A stretch of 64,000 bases of DNA from Nissolia schottii (Eukaryota > Streptophyta > Magnoliopsida > Fabales > Fabaceae). The first letter of the stretch is position 1. Every line of letters starts with the position of its first letter. Below the pieces are notes generated by a model, which saw only the letters and a program-made list of their open reading frames with translations, was not told the origin of the DNA and did not search any database. The DNA lies in the NCBI GenBank assembly GCA_003254905.1, contig QANU01001174.1:706919-770918 (forward strand), written 5' to 3'. Below are positions 24,077 through 36,256 of the stretch, in pieces. The translations under genes were made by a program, and so were the position numbers.

Positions 24077-24792
24077 TTACGAGGAGATTCCAGTAGCAAA
24101 TGAAATAAACAAAAGATAGTAATGGTAAAAGCAAACAGAGTTCGAAATGCCATGACTTGTACCATGGTGGTGATTGTGGTTGTTGTGATCAATGGCGCCT
24201 GCTGCGCCAACGTATAAAGGTATAGCGCCGCCCGCAAGTGGAAAATTGTTATGGTCACCGCCGGCGTTGCCATCGCCATGCATTCCCCCGCTGCTTTCGT
24301 GGCCTCCTGAATGACCCCCGCTGCCACCCGAATGGCCACCACCACCATGGCCGCCGCCGCCCCCACGCCTGTTGACGGATGCTTTAGATAACATTGCTGA
24401 GCTTGTTGATACAGTTGTCCTTGCAGCATCTGCAATATGCTATGATGAGTTTAACTTTTATTTACTGTTACGTAAATTTCCATATGATAAAATTTAATTA
24501 TATGAATTCAATTTTTTTAATTAGTAACTATTATTGTCAAACTTTTCTAATAACAATATTACATTTGTAGTGAATAAAATAAGCAGTATGTGTGTGTGTA
24601 TATATATATATATCCTAGTGGACTACCAGAAAATCCCAATTGTGGTACTGAATGAAATTATCAGTACGAACCTGTATGTGAAGAATTTCTTATTTGTTGT
24701 TCTGAGTTGACAGGAAGAAGATGATGAAGAAGAAGAAGAAGAAACAAGAGCGCAACGTAGAACAACGCGACATGCTTCAAGATGCGTCCCAT
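24077..24792 (-). CDS. Glycine/histidine-rich secreted protein (2 exons)
   Basis: The coding sequence is the join of 24792-24672 and 24429-24077 on the minus strand (157 residues). The donor ACAG|GTTCGT and the acceptor TATTGCAG|AT keep the frame. Exon 1 encodes a signal peptide or anchor (MGRILKHVALFYVALLFLLL, then LLHHLLPVNS). After a Ser/Thr-rich linker comes a glycine-rich block of GGGGGHGGGGH/SGG units, then 'GGAIPLYVGAAGA', an Asn/His run and a hydrophobic C-terminus (YHYYLLFISFATGISS). That tail could be a GPI-type signal or a second membrane segment. Proteins of this layout exist in many dicots as uncharacterised glycine-rich, possibly wall-associated, proteins; function unknown. A TATATAAAT element lies about 45 bp before the ATG. 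Exon structure is inferred from splice sites only. Confidence 0.75.
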
Positions 24793-24849
24793 TACATGCG
24801 ATCGATCGACCACACCCTGACGCTTGCTTTTCTTAATTTATATACTTTG

Positions 24850-26080
24850 CAACAAATTTGGGATTCCTAATCGATCCTTTTCTTTCATTTGGAGCAAGCC
24901 ACTTAGATTTTGAACTTTTGTTTTAACTAATTAAAAATTCCTCCTTGTTACTGAAATTTCTTTTGGAAATAGAAAACGTTTATACGTAAGGTTAATTTTT
25001 GAAGAGAAAGAAAAATGCATGCACTTGATGTAGTATTATGTTTGAATAGTTAGAAAATAAATAAATAAATAAATAAATAATGCTAAGTGTACAACTCAAA
25101 TGTTGTCGACTATGTTGCCAACTCATGATCTACTTGGTGCACAAACTTTTACCGTTTACCCAAAGACAAATACAAAAATAAATATTTTAAAATAAAGATA
25201 CAAACTTTATAAAACAGAAACACAATCATTATTAAATATAGAAACAAAATAAAATGGAACTCACGCTTAATTAAATAGTAAAATATAATTATCGCACATT
25301 CTCTCTTGATCCTCACTTACATTATAAAACTTCTGCATTATCAAACACAAACATTACAAAACATAAACATGATTAAACACACAAAAAAGGGGCTCAGACT
25401 CAATTAAATAGGGAAAGGTAATAGCTACACCCTCTATCCTATTTGTGTCTATGAATACAAAAATTTGTTTCTGCTTACTAAATTATCCCCCACTTTTTTT
25501 TATAGAAGATATTAAGGTTTGGTTAGACACGTTATATGTCCTCCAAAATATTTGAACAAACACAAAATCAAAAGAGATACTACTTGATTTATTAGTATTC
25601 GGCTACTATCTCCACTTTTAAACCCCCCTCGAAGATATTAAAATTTGGTCTGACACATTGTATGTCTTTCAAAATATTTAAACAAATGGTTCTTTAACAC
25701 GATTAAAATAAATATCATTTGAACTATTAGCTTTGGAGAACTATCTCTGCCCCCTCCCCCAACCAAACGTATTTGGGTTGTGTACCATTAACTAAGGTTT
25801 TCTCTGTAACTTTGATCCAATATAAACTGTGGCCCAATAATGTCCAATGTAGGCTAGGATATTGAGTCCTGCTAGTTCCTTTTTTTGGGTCGGTGATCCT
25901 GCTAGTTTCATTGACCACACTAATCACATGATTTTAGGGTCAAGGGGAAGTGAATTTTCCCCAAGAAAGAGGAAAAAAGAGTCCAAACCATTCAACGTCC
26001 ACTAAAACACCGACCAAACATATAAAAGAAAAAAAAGGAAAAAAGAAATTCCACTTAAACAAAAATAAAAAATAAATCGC
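24850..26080. other. Intergenic, with 'acaaacattac' repeat and AAAT microsatellite
   Basis: Contains an (AAAT)n tract and, at 25140-25420, a copy of the repeat family described at 20120-20600. Beyond it 'gatattaaggtttggttagacac' and a later similar phrase ('gatattaaaatttggtctgacac', near 25636) form a diverged direct repeat about 128 bp apart. No gene recognised. Confidence 0.5.
25055..25081. repeat. (AAAT)n microsatellite
   Basis: About seven AAAT/AATA units in a row. Confidence 0.9.
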
Positions 26081-26087
26081 TATAAAT
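26081..26087 (+). promoter_or_regulatory. TATA box of the LEA-2 gene
   Basis: TATAAAT about 100 bp before the ATG at 26189. Confidence 0.6.
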
Positions 26088-26188
26088 CTTCTCGGTTCTT
26101 GCAACTCAAGGGCGTTATCACAACCCATTTTCTTGGTCTCCAATCAATCGGTATCCAAAAAAACACTTATCCCATCACATCACACACC

Positions 26189-26740
26189 ATGGGCAAAAAG
26201 GTAAAATGGAGCTGGACCTCCGCGCTAATCGGAGCTGCCTCCGCGGTTGCCGCCACGGCGGTCCTCTCCGCGAAGCCCAAGGATCCGAACTTCCACCTCA
26301 TCTCCATCAACTTCACATCCTTCAAGCTCAACCCCCCTCTCCTCGACGCCGAGCTCATCCTCACCGTCCACGTCACCAACCCCAACATCGCACCTATCCA
26401 CTACGACTCCACCTCCATGTCCATCTTCTACGAGGGCTCCCTCCTTGGCTCCGCCGCCGTCGCCTCCGGGTCCCAGCCGCCCCGCTCCTGCCAGCTCCTC
26501 CGCCTTCCCGCGCGCCTCCGCGGGCTCCAGCTCGCCCACCACGCGAAGCGGTTCGTCGCCGACGTCGCGAGGCGGGAGATGGTGCTGGACGCAGCCGTGT
26601 GTATAGGCGGCACTGCAAGGGTGCTGTGGTGGGACCATAACTTCAAGTGCCACGTGGACAGCCGCGTCACCGTTGATCCCGTTTTCCTTGATGTAATTGA
26701 TCAGGAAAATACTTCGGTACTTGACCTCTTTGCCTCGTAA
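26189..26740 (+). CDS. LEA-2 / NHL-like membrane protein
   Basis: Intact single-exon protein of 183 residues starting at MGKKVKWSW. A hydrophobic segment at about 10-27 (SALIGAASAVAATAVL) is a likely membrane anchor. It is followed by an LEA-2-type domain: 'FHLISINFTSFKLNPP' and 'LTVHVTNPNIAPIHYDST', with the conserved V-x-N-P-N core, then 'SIFYEGSLLGSA'. This architecture is shared by the LEA hydroxyproline-rich / NDR1-HIN1-like superfamily, which sits at the plasma membrane or in the ER and is linked to stress and defence. The exact subfamily was not resolved. The gene is conspicuously GC-rich, with many codons ending in C or G, unlike its AT-rich flanks. An upstream in-frame stretch has no ATG, so the start is well supported. 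Confidence 0.85.
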   Translation: MGKKVKWSWTSALIGAASAVAATAVLSAKPKDPNFHLISINFTSFKLNPPLLDAELILTVHVTNPNIAPIHYDSTSMSIFYEGSLLGSAAVASGSQPPRSCQLLRLPARLRGLQLAHHAKRFVADVARREMVLDAAVCIGGTARVLWWDHNFKCHVDSRVTVDPVFLDVIDQENTSVLDLFAS

Positions 26741-26759
26741 TAGTGATTATGGAAGGCCG

Positions 26760-29270
26760 GAATGCAATAGTAGTATAATAAATGACTGAATGGGAAATGG
26801 GATTTTAAGTGTAAGCAATGGAATTTTGTTAATTTTTGGATTATTATTGGAAGCTAATTGGGGTTTGAATCTTTTCATTTCTCTCAAGTCTTTTTTCGGG
26901 TTTGTTTGTGGGGAAGGGAGAATTCGTTTTGTTTATGGTAGCCCCACTTCTCAAAATTAGAAAATGGGGGTGACCCATGTTGCACTGAAATAGGAGGAGT
27001 TATTCAATAACCCTCTCAAGAAATGACACGAGAGGAGTGTAATAGTTTTAAAAAATGTACCATAAGAGGGATAAAGTAGCCATTTAAAATTAAGCATGTT
27101 GAGTATGCCATAATTGAGCACGTTGACTCCATTTTTTTCAAAATTTTATTTTATGGTTAAACTTATGTTATTCTAGATCAAGAGGTGTGGTTACGGACAA
27201 TGTCTCAAAATAGTGATTTATAATTTAAACTATATTACAAGTAAATCTCTTTGAATGTAATCCTTTATTTTTATTATAATCAATGGTTTGATCTTGATCT
27301 ATTTATTATAAAGATGAAGTTTTTTTAACGTTAATATTTTTATCCACAAAATTTTAAAATAAGACCTTATTGGAGAATGTTGAACCATAATTGAGAACTC
27401 TGTTATAATATCTGTCAAAAACAATAAATACACATGTTAGAAAAACAAAAATAAGTCTTAGAGAAAGTATGAAAATAAATGAGTAGACAAATTTATTTTT
27501 ATAAAAATATACATTTATTGATACAATTAATATTATACTTATTCTTTTATAAGGTTAAGGAATATAAATAGAAGAAAATAATTAACATCATTAAATTTTT
27601 TATTTTGACATGAATTAATACTATTTAAATTATTATTATTATAAATAGATAATATTATGAAACACTAAAAAGTTTTTTTTTTAAAAAAGCCCAAATATTG
27701 TGAAACAGAAGTAATAATATTTCAATGAATGTATAGGCGGTACCAAAAATAAAGATTAGGTAGAATAATCCCTCATTTTTAATCACCCTTTCCCATGCAA
27801 TTTGTGCTTGACCCATTTTACTTGTTACATTAATGGCCAATCGAAGTAAGAGAAGGCTATAAGTTCAATCTTGAGTTCTTCACAACCAAAAACATAACGC
27901 TGACTCCCTGGAGAAATAGACCCAAACTTAGAGCTAGCCCAAGCTTGTTTTAAGAAACATTTGGTTATAAGTTATTTTCGAGTAAAACCTTTTTCAATCC
28001 TAAGATTTTGAAGTTAACACAATTTAATACTTAAGATAATATTATTAAGATTTTTATATCAATTTAGTTATAATATTTTAAATTTTGATATCGATTTAGT
28101 TATATACTAATAATTGATTTAAAAAAAATTTATACTATCACTCAATTATATTTGTTTTTATATTGACAATATAGTTAACTCTTAAACTCACGGCCTTTAA
28201 AAAAAACTATTTTTGCTAATTAAGGTTATCAAAAGCGTTTAGAAACTTGTGAAAATAAAGCGTAAAAGTAAAGTACAAAAGCACATATATTACTTATTGT
28301 AAAGAAAATGATTTAAAAGTAATTTATGAGCTTATTTGTGTTGATATGTAAAATTTTAAATAAATTATAAGACTTAAAATCAATCAAATTGTATAACATG
28401 TTTACAATTCATAAGTAATGAAAACAAAATTCACTTTTACAGTTGACAAACTAATTATTACTTCGTAACCTAGGGGGTTGGAGAAGGAGGTACCTGCTAG
28501 TGGATCTTATCTTGATTTCCTTAGGAGATGGCAGAAGTGAGGGTCCCTACAAGCACTCTGACATCCAAATGAAAATAAAGGATGTATAGTTCTTAATAGT
28601 CAAAATTTTAGGGGGGGTTTATAGACGTACCTAGGAAGACGGCAAGAAGCTTCCTTTTAGGCTACCTACCCTTCCTAGTAAACGAGGGGCATGGTTAGGG
28701 TAGGCGATCGAGGAGTCGTTCCTAATGAGCATTACTCTGGTCCTCATTTTACTTTGTGTTGGCTTTGACCCATTTGTGTCGTTCTCCTTTTTAAAGTTCA
28801 AGTGACACTTACATGATTTTCAAGAAGGCACAAAAATGGGCTTGTGGCATGCACAAACCCACAATTTGTAACACTAATCAATTATATATTCATTCTTCAA
28901 AGTTAACAATAACATAAAGTTTACATTTTATTTTAATTATGTTAAAACGGAGAAGTCAAAAGACTTAAGAATATATTAGAGGTAATGTGATAAACTAAAG
29001 GTCTTGATTATTGCTATTTTTTTAAATGATTAATTTTTTTATGACTATTAAATAAAGTCTATTTTGATTGAGTTATTATTAAAAATTAAACGCAGTTCAT
29101 AAGTCCAAAAAAAATGTAATTGATGTTCCATTTTCGTAGCTGTTTTGAGCTATATGAATAAAATTTATGCTTTTACAATAAAAATGAACTTTTGAGATAT
29201 TTATCATTTTAAAGTGTAAATAATTTATTTTGTATTAACAGTGTTTTGAAGTAATGCTAATAAAAGAAAA
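26760..29270. other. Long intergenic region, no gene seen
   Basis: AT-rich DNA. A less AT-rich patch at about 28470-28770 ('tggagaaggaggtacctgct', 'tacctacccttcctagtaaa') looks like part of a retroelement or other repeat, but I cannot define it. No supported open frame. Confidence 0.4.
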
Positions 29271-29291
29271 ATACATAACTAGGTATAATAT

Positions 29292-29410
29292 TTTTTTAGG
29301 TTGCCTGCCCGGTATCCAAGGCTTAGCCTTGACTAATTCGGGTCCTTGAACTCGGGGCCTTGCTTAAGCGATACTAAGCCGCTTGCCACTTGGACCAATC
29401 CCCGTTGATT
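29292..29410 (-). mobile_element. tRNA-derived SINE, short copy
   Basis: Minus-strand copy of the SINE at 3578-3761: the same head ('ttggtccaagtggcaagcgg') and tail ('aggctaagccttggatacc'), but without the internal segment. It is flanked by a 17-bp direct repeat with one difference, ataactaggtataatat (29275-29291) and ataactaggtacaatat (29411-29427). This proves insertion by a LINE-type mechanism. Confidence 0.88.
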
Positions 29411-29544
29411 ATAACTAGGTACAATATAAAACACTTTTAGACTGATATTAACCATCCACAGACATTAATTTGTTTTTGATTTCATGGAAAATAGGCATTG
29501 CCATGTCATGGAATCCGAAAATTCAGGAAATGGATCCAAACATT

Positions 29545-32500
29545 TATATTGAAATGAAACGGTGGAGTAACTTGGTCCTCAGGAGAAGCTCCAAACGCAC
29601 CACCGTATTTAAACCCTCAAGGCTTAAGCGCACAAGAACCAGCAACAACAACAACGCACACATCGGTTCTGCTTCGCACTTTGCTTTTCTCTCAGGTAAA
29701 TTACACTGTGAGCCGAATCTGGTGATTCTTCTTCCATTTTCGTTTTCTTCTGAAGGAAAATAAGTTTTAAGATGTATTTTGCATAACATGTGCGTCTTTA
29801 TGTGATCGATCGGATTTTTGAGTAGTTTCGAATCAGTGTCTAACAACTTCCCCAAGAAACGCAATGCTTAAGCTAGGGTTCTCGTTTTTCATAGTTTCAC
29901 TCGTTAATTCAATCAACGATTTTCAATCCCTTAAGTAGCATTTTCTATCACAATTTCACCTTCGTTCAATCGTTCTTTGCTATACAATTTACATGATGCA
30001 ACGCTGTACATTTTTGTGGGTTGATGTTGCTAATTCGTCATTGAAGATTCTTCCAACAACGAAAAACAAAAAGGTTATGATATAGGTGAAAAACAATAGC
30101 GATTTTTGCGTCTCATCTATGGTTAATGGAGTTTCCCTTTTGTTGGAAAATTTGAGGATCAGTATGGCACTTTTTGGCCTACTTCTTGTTTTGCTCTAAA
30201 TCTGAGTCTGTTGAGAATTGAGATTTTTCCCATCTCCAACTTGTCTATGATTGTCGATTTTTATTTTATTAAGCTCTTTGGAACTTTTGGTCTTCTTGTT
30301 GGTGAAATGTTTGGCATTATGTACGATATAGCTATGGTATTTCATTTGTGAAGTGCTGTTATCTTTGTATATTAGAACAATTAAATTTACCATTTGTTAT
30401 CGTATTTTCAGTAGAGGGGTACTTGAAAAACTAACTGCTATGGCAACACGGGTGGCTGCAAGATTCGCATCTAGAAGACTCTTTAACAGTGGTTCTGGAA
30501 AAATACTCAGCGAGGAGGAAAAAGCCGTAGAAAATGCTTACTTTAAGGTAACCTGCGTCAGGTTTTCTAGTTTTATCCTGCTATGGACTCATGGAAATTG
30601 TTTGAGGGATGCTGTTATCAATTTGAGAAGATGGGAAGTTTAGTGTAGTGCCTTTACAACAAATACGTGTATTCAGAAGATTTTTTCTCTTCTTTTTTGA
30701 AAATATAATTCCTTGGCATTCAAAAGGTTTTAAAGTTCCTTATGAAGTATGAACTGAGCTAGATGGGCTCTGGTGTGAGGATTTTTTAATTCAAGCATAC
30801 TATTTAAATGCTTCTAAAACATCCATAGAATTCATCTGAAAGTAATGCTTGTGAAACACTCCTGCTAGCTTGCATTGTAATAAATATTTTTTTTTTTATT
30901 AATTATGCTGCAAAGCCCACTCGATGCATCATTTTCATGTCTTGTGGAACATTAAACTTGAAATAATATTTTCTTTTGAAGTACATCAAAATTTCAATTT
31001 ATTTTAGATTTCAGCTTGCCTTGACTACTTTATTGGAATTGTAGAGACAAGATAATTTATCCAGATTCTAGATTGATGGGGACATGCATTGATGCATGTT
31101 GCCTGGATTCTAACAAAAGGGAACGATTATTTTTTCATTTGGGTACTTTGTTAACATTCAGATTTAGTTTATAACTTGCTTAGAAAAGAGATTGTTGTTC
31201 AAGATCTTCATATACATGTTATAAATATAAACGTACAGAATATACTTGTTATAAATATAAACGTCCAAAGTATACGTCCATATTTTTTTTGATAATCCGC
31301 TTGATTACAGGAGAAAAAGATGCAAGCTTTAATAAGTGGACTTGGTTTCCATCAGTTTATGTTTTTGCTTGTTGATAGCATCTGTGTAGTGTGCTTACTT
31401 ATTTTTCATATTTCAGAAAGCTGAGCAAGAGAAGTTGGAGAAGCTTGCTCGCAAGGTACGTCCTCTAATTTCACCTACTTAAATATTATTTTATAGGATT
31501 TCAGTACAGCTATAGTACATGATGTACTTCTTAAATATTATTAGCAAAAGCAAATGGATTTTTACTGATTTCTTGAGCCATCAACTCACCATTTTTCATA
31601 TAGTTTTCTGATTAAGGATTTTTACCAGTGTTATGTGGGTGGCAAATGGATGGGTAGGATACGCTATGGATCTGATTTGTTTAAATGGTTTAAGAATTGC
31701 CCATTTCCTATCCATTAGAAAAAGATTCAATGCTACAGCATTGGTCTTATATTTCCAAGTTGAGCAATGAGGAGACCTAACAAATCAACTATAAATCAAC
31801 CTACCCACTCTTATGAATGACACTTGGCATTTCTAGGGACAAAATAGGAAGAAAAATGCCGAGTGTCATCCATAAGAGTGGGTAGGTTGATTTATTAGGT
31901 CTCTCAAGTATTTTTCTTTCAAGCTATCTATTATTTAATTTTATAATAAAAAATGTTACTCTCATACGGAAAAAAACAACAAATTAATCTAACCTATGAT
32001 GGAACTTGTAAATTGGCCTAAAACACATTTTATTTAAAAATAAAAAAATTGTCCACCACCCGGTCCACCCGTTTATTTAAAAATCTTAATTTATCCTGTA
32101 ATAGATTCATCCTAAATATCACATATTAGAGATGAAGTATACAATTAATCAACTATACACAAATATTGATGTGCTCACCCATCAAAGAAAGATATCAAGT
32201 CAAGTAGTCCATTTGAAAGACTGGATTCATTGTAGAGTCTGATGCTATAATAAGTAGACTTACCATTCTTCTCATTTTCAAGCGGTGTTCCATTTCCCAT
32301 TTTCTGAGTATAAGATTTGTATATGAATGAGGAATGGATCCTTTCATGTCAAAATTGGTCATGAGTTGGGTCCTTTCATTGCACAAAAGTTTGAATTGGG
32401 TCCTACCAATTTTAAGAGGGCTCCACTTATTCAAAACATGTGTTTTTATCTCTCTTCATATGACCAATTTTGACATGAGAGGATCCATTCCCATATGAAT

Positions 32501-33486
32501 GTTGGTTGACTTGCAACTGTTTGATTTGGGAGCCAAACCCATAATCTACTCATTTAGTGTCTCTAACTCATCATCAAAATGTATACATTTAGTCCTAACT
32601 ACCCATGGTGTTGTTATGGTTATGGAACTTGTTTGCATTTTGCCAGTGACAAAGTATGTTTTTATCATGTGTTACAGTGTAAGGGCGCCCTTGTCAATTA
32701 GCTCTGTTTTATCCCTTTAGATGATGCTTGGTTACATTGGTTATTAATGAGAAATGAAATGTAATTCTAGGTGACATGGGGTGAAAGGAATGATGTATTT
32801 TTCAGCAATTGGTGCCTGGTAAAATGGAAGTTTGAAAAGATGGACTGGTTGACAAGTATTTTTCTTGGCAGAAACTATCAGGAAAAAAAATGAGTGGACC
32901 TTAAATATTATCATTATACTTGTTAGTTCACACAAACATTCTACTAGGATCATGACTGTTGAACCTTGCTGTTTCAATTAACCTCGGGTAAATCCTCAAA
33001 GTGAAAGTTGATTCCATTTTAATTTTGCTCATGTTCTCTGTGTCTGAGTATGAATAAAGGACAAATTAAAATATACAATTTTGATTATCCTTTATTTTCC
33101 TGTTTGTCGAAAGCAAAGGATTACTAGGTTTTTTGTTTTGTTTTGCAGAATTACATCATGTGTTACTGTTTGTTTCTCTAGCTTGTGTGCAAGCAACTGT
33201 TATCCATTTCTGTATACATTTGTTTTTCAATGTTAAGCTTCTAACTTACTGGTAAATATTTATTCTAATGAAGGGCCCTCAACCAGAAGGCAAGCCAGCC
33301 GCAGGCTCAGGGGGTTCAGTAACTGATGCCAAACCAAGTGGCTCTGCATACTCAGGCACATCAACAGAAAAAGTTTCAACTGACAAGGCTCGAAATTATG
33401 CAGTTGTAGCTGGTACTGTAACAATTCTTGCTGCTTTGGGGTGGTACTACAAAGGCACTGCAATAAAGCCAGAGGTGCAGGATTGA
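29545..33486 (+). CDS. IF1-like mitochondrial inner-membrane protein (3 coding exons)
   Basis: The coding exons are 30440-30547, 31417-31455 and 33274-33486 (119 residues). A 5' UTR exon ends at TCTCAG|GTAAAT near 29696, and the leader resumes after GTATTTTCAG at about 30411; the UTR start is approximate. The N-terminus is a mitochondrial targeting sequence (MATRVAARFASRRLFNSGSG). Next comes an IF1-like helix ('KILSEEEKAVENAYFKKAEQ' then 'EKLEKLARK'), a Gly/Ser/Ala linker, and one membrane segment near the end (NYAVVAGTVTILAALGWYYK). All exon junctions are phase 0. It closely matches a plant family annotated as ATPase-inhibitor-like or as a small complex I-associated protein (the Arabidopsis relative I recall is At2g27730). 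The inhibitor function is not shown by sequence; the membrane anchor argues for a structural role in an inner-membrane complex. The last intron (31456-33273) holds a perfect-looking foldback. Confidence 0.88.
31791..31895. repeat. 42-bp near-perfect inverted repeat in an intron
   Basis: The left arm 31791-31832 (ataaatcaacctacccactc..) and the right arm 31854-31895 pair over 42 bp with one A.C mismatch and one G.U pair, around a 21-base loop. A weaker outer pairing ('gagacctaa' / 'ttaggtctc') extends it, with an extra ~11 bases on the left side. It lies in the last intron of the IF1-like gene, transcribed on the plus strand. It could be a young MITE or a small-RNA precursor. Confidence 0.9.
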
Positions 33487-33499
33487 AGATTTCAATGTT

Positions 33500-34930
33500 G
33501 CGTGTTCTGATTCTGGTTTTGGACCTTTTGTTGCAGCTTGCACAAAAATAAATAACCACACACAAACTCCGTTTTTATTGCATCATACTATTTTCATGAA
33601 TTGCTTCTTTTATGCCTGCTAATGTTTTACATGTAACCGATATATTCTTGATGCTATTTAGCATGAGGAACATCAAAATTGTTTTTCACTAGTTCAAATT
33701 TCATGTGATTCATCTTTCCTTTGGTCCCTCTGTGACATGTGAGAATTTAGATAGTGATGCAAAAAGTAAGGTACTATCTATTGATATTGATACTTCTAGC
33801 TAGTTGCTCAATGGAGTGAAAGGAGGGAGCCGGAATATAGGGATAATTGTGACACCATATAGTTAGTGTTAAGTCATTAGGTATTTGAATTCAACTCTGC
33901 TACGAAGTATGTAGAGATTTTCATACAAACGTAAAGAATGTTTTATAACCATACCACAAACGTTACCACCATTGTTAAAGCTCGGGAAGTCGAGTCCTCT
34001 AACTGTTTTGTGATTGTCAGTGCCTCTATTCCTGTTACTGTTACCACCAGAAAAGGTGGTCATTCTTCAAAGTGACAAGCAAATTTCCACACACACAAGG
34101 AAACTGAATATGAATATTGCAGCGTACAAGAGAGAAAATAGTCGGAGCCAACGGGCGAATGGCCGTTGAATCGTGGGAAATGTGACATTACTTTGTGTTC
34201 ATTCTCTAGTTGTGAAGACCGGGGGGCCGGATCCTCTTTTCCTTCCATTTCTAGTTCTTCAATTTTTTCAAGCACCGAAACATTAAAACACCCATTCTTT
34301 ATTTCAAATTCTTTAGTGCGGGGAAGGGGAGAGAGAGAGAGGATGGAGAGAAGAAAAAAGGGGCGAGGAGAGAGGAAGAGAGATGATATGATCATGATAA
34401 AAATGTAAATTACGGAAGTCATATAGAAACTGATTTATTTGGTCTGGTCGTGTGCCCAAAAAATCAGGTTCTCTTTTATTCTATTTTAATGTTTCTTAAA
34501 CATAATAACTGATTTATAAATCAATTTAAATCACATTTTAAAAATTTAACTGTAAAGGTTCATAAGAAAAAATGGGTGCATGCTAGCATGCCCATAACTT
34601 GATAAGGCATTGAATATTTGGTTGAGTTGGTTTAATTAGAGAGAGAAAATGATTTGTATTCGTCAATTTTACCCTTGTTCTTTTACAATCTGGTTACCTT
34701 GTCAACCTGAAGACTTAATAGCGTAACACCTCACCACCATAACTGCCACCCTCATAGTCCTACTCTACTATCGCAAAATCTTCATTCCAGCTCCAGCCAC
34801 CCAGATCATCAACGCCACCTCTGCATGAAGACCATGAGACGCCAGGCGACAAACAGATGCGGGCCACGCCAGTGTCAAAGCAAGATCTGAAGCAGGTATG
34901 GTAAAACACATCACTCTCGATTATGGTGCT
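33500..34930. other. Downstream of the IF1-like gene; possible small minus-strand exon
   Basis: The 3' untranslated region of the IF1-like gene is followed by intergenic DNA. On the minus strand an open frame at 34060-34422 includes 'MEGKEDPAPRSSQLENEH' after a C/T-rich leader and might be a first exon of an unknown gene. I find no domain and no confident downstream exon, so I do not call it. Around 34720-34900 a more GC-balanced patch has no clear frame. Confidence 0.3.
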
Positions 34931-34933
34931 AAT

Positions 34934-35391
34934 TAGGGGTGGGAACAGGCCAAGCCGGTCAAGCCTAGACCATTTTTAAAGTCTGTTTCAATAAGCCAAC
35001 TTGTTTACTCACAAGTGTTCATATAGGTTTACAAAAATAAATAAATAAACTTACATTATATTCATTAGGACTCAAACTAGAGATCTTCATCATACCAAAG
35101 CAATGCCTTAACCACTAGACTAGCATAACTTTTTGTTACATTTTATGCAATCATATTTATTAATATAATTTTATTAGCCACACTAACAAGCCGCAATAAC
35201 AGGCCACAATAACATGCTACAGTAACATATTTTTTTATAATAAAAATATACACAGGCAGATCTATGAGGCTCCAGGCTAGGCCAAACCTCCCAAACAGAC
35301 CAAACCAAGCTAAAAAAATAGCTTATGGCAGTTAACAGACCAGACCCGAGCCAAAAATTAATGAGACAGACTTGACCTGTTTCCACCCCTA
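34934..35391. mobile_element. Non-autonomous hAT element with 8-bp target duplication
   Basis: A 458-bp element with terminal inverted repeats taggggtgggaacaggc (left) and, inverted from the right end, taggggtggaaacaggt. It is flanked by the exact 8-bp duplication gtgctaat (34926-34933 and 35392-35399), typical of hAT transposases. No coding sequence. Its interior carries a tRNA-like stretch (about 35050-35130). Confidence 0.93.
35050..35130 (-). other. tRNA-like sequence inside the hAT element
   Basis: On the minus strand 'gctagtctagtggttaaggc' looks like an A box, and 'ctagtttgagtcctaatga' about 30 bases on looks like a decayed B box. I do not see a full cloverleaf, so this is either a SINE remnant or a tRNA-like module carried by the element. 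Confidence 0.4.
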
Positions 35392-35399
35392 GTGCTAAT

Positions 35400-36250
35400 G
35401 AACAAATGGACTAATGAGAGAAACATGTAAAATGTTACCACGTTGACACTTTTTATTTATTTATTAAGAAATCATTGTGACACCGATATAAAGTTCATCA
35501 ACTAATTAGGATATTCCTCCTAAAAAGACACCTTTGTAATCAAATCAGGGTTTCTCTTTCCTAGCCTATGTATTCCACGACTTTGTTTGCACTACTCATA
35601 TTTGTGTGACCTTTTCCTTTATTAGTGAGACGCCCTTTGATAATTTGAATGGAAAGTTTTGTTTTGAGATTTATGTGCTCATAAAAACTGAACCTGATTC
35701 GTTTACTTGGATGAGGAATTGATGATAGAGTGCATGATTGGGAGTGGCCCAATATAGATATAAAGATTCCAAATTTTACTTCAGTTTAGTCCACCAATAT
35801 TGGGGGATAGACACTTTTCATAGCTAGGTAAAAATTTAAAGCATAGAGAAAGAGGGTAGAAAGTGACATCAACGTGTATCTTTTTTTTCCCCTTGTTTTC
35901 TTAAATCCTAAGAAAGAAAAGCATGAATACATTATTATTTTTTTTATGAATTATGTTTTATGAGGCAGTCGTTTAGTATGTATTAAAGGTTTCAACTGTA
36001 GAGAGTAAATAATGATGATCCAGTATCAGTTAGAGAACGAAAAGATTATAATTAACAACACGGTCACTTACAACATATGAAGCACAAATACATCGCATGA
36101 CATAGATCAAGAACCCTATTTGACTTGGTCCAATATGAAATATTCACTATCTATCATATCGATTGACACATGACATATATAGATCATTTCTGTTTTGGTA
36201 ACTTAGTTTTATCGAGTGGGCTTTAGGCACCAATCTCGTATTCTTCTCTC
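35400..36250. other. Intergenic, no gene seen
   Basis: AT-rich sequence. The right part is the likely 3' flank of the minus-strand FAF gene. Confidence 0.4.
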
Positions 36251-36256
36251 ACTTGA

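Noticed and set aside
26206-26670. Several long open frames in other frames of the LEA-2 gene
   Set aside because: High GC content removes stops in all frames; only the frame with the VTNPN motif and membrane anchor makes sense.
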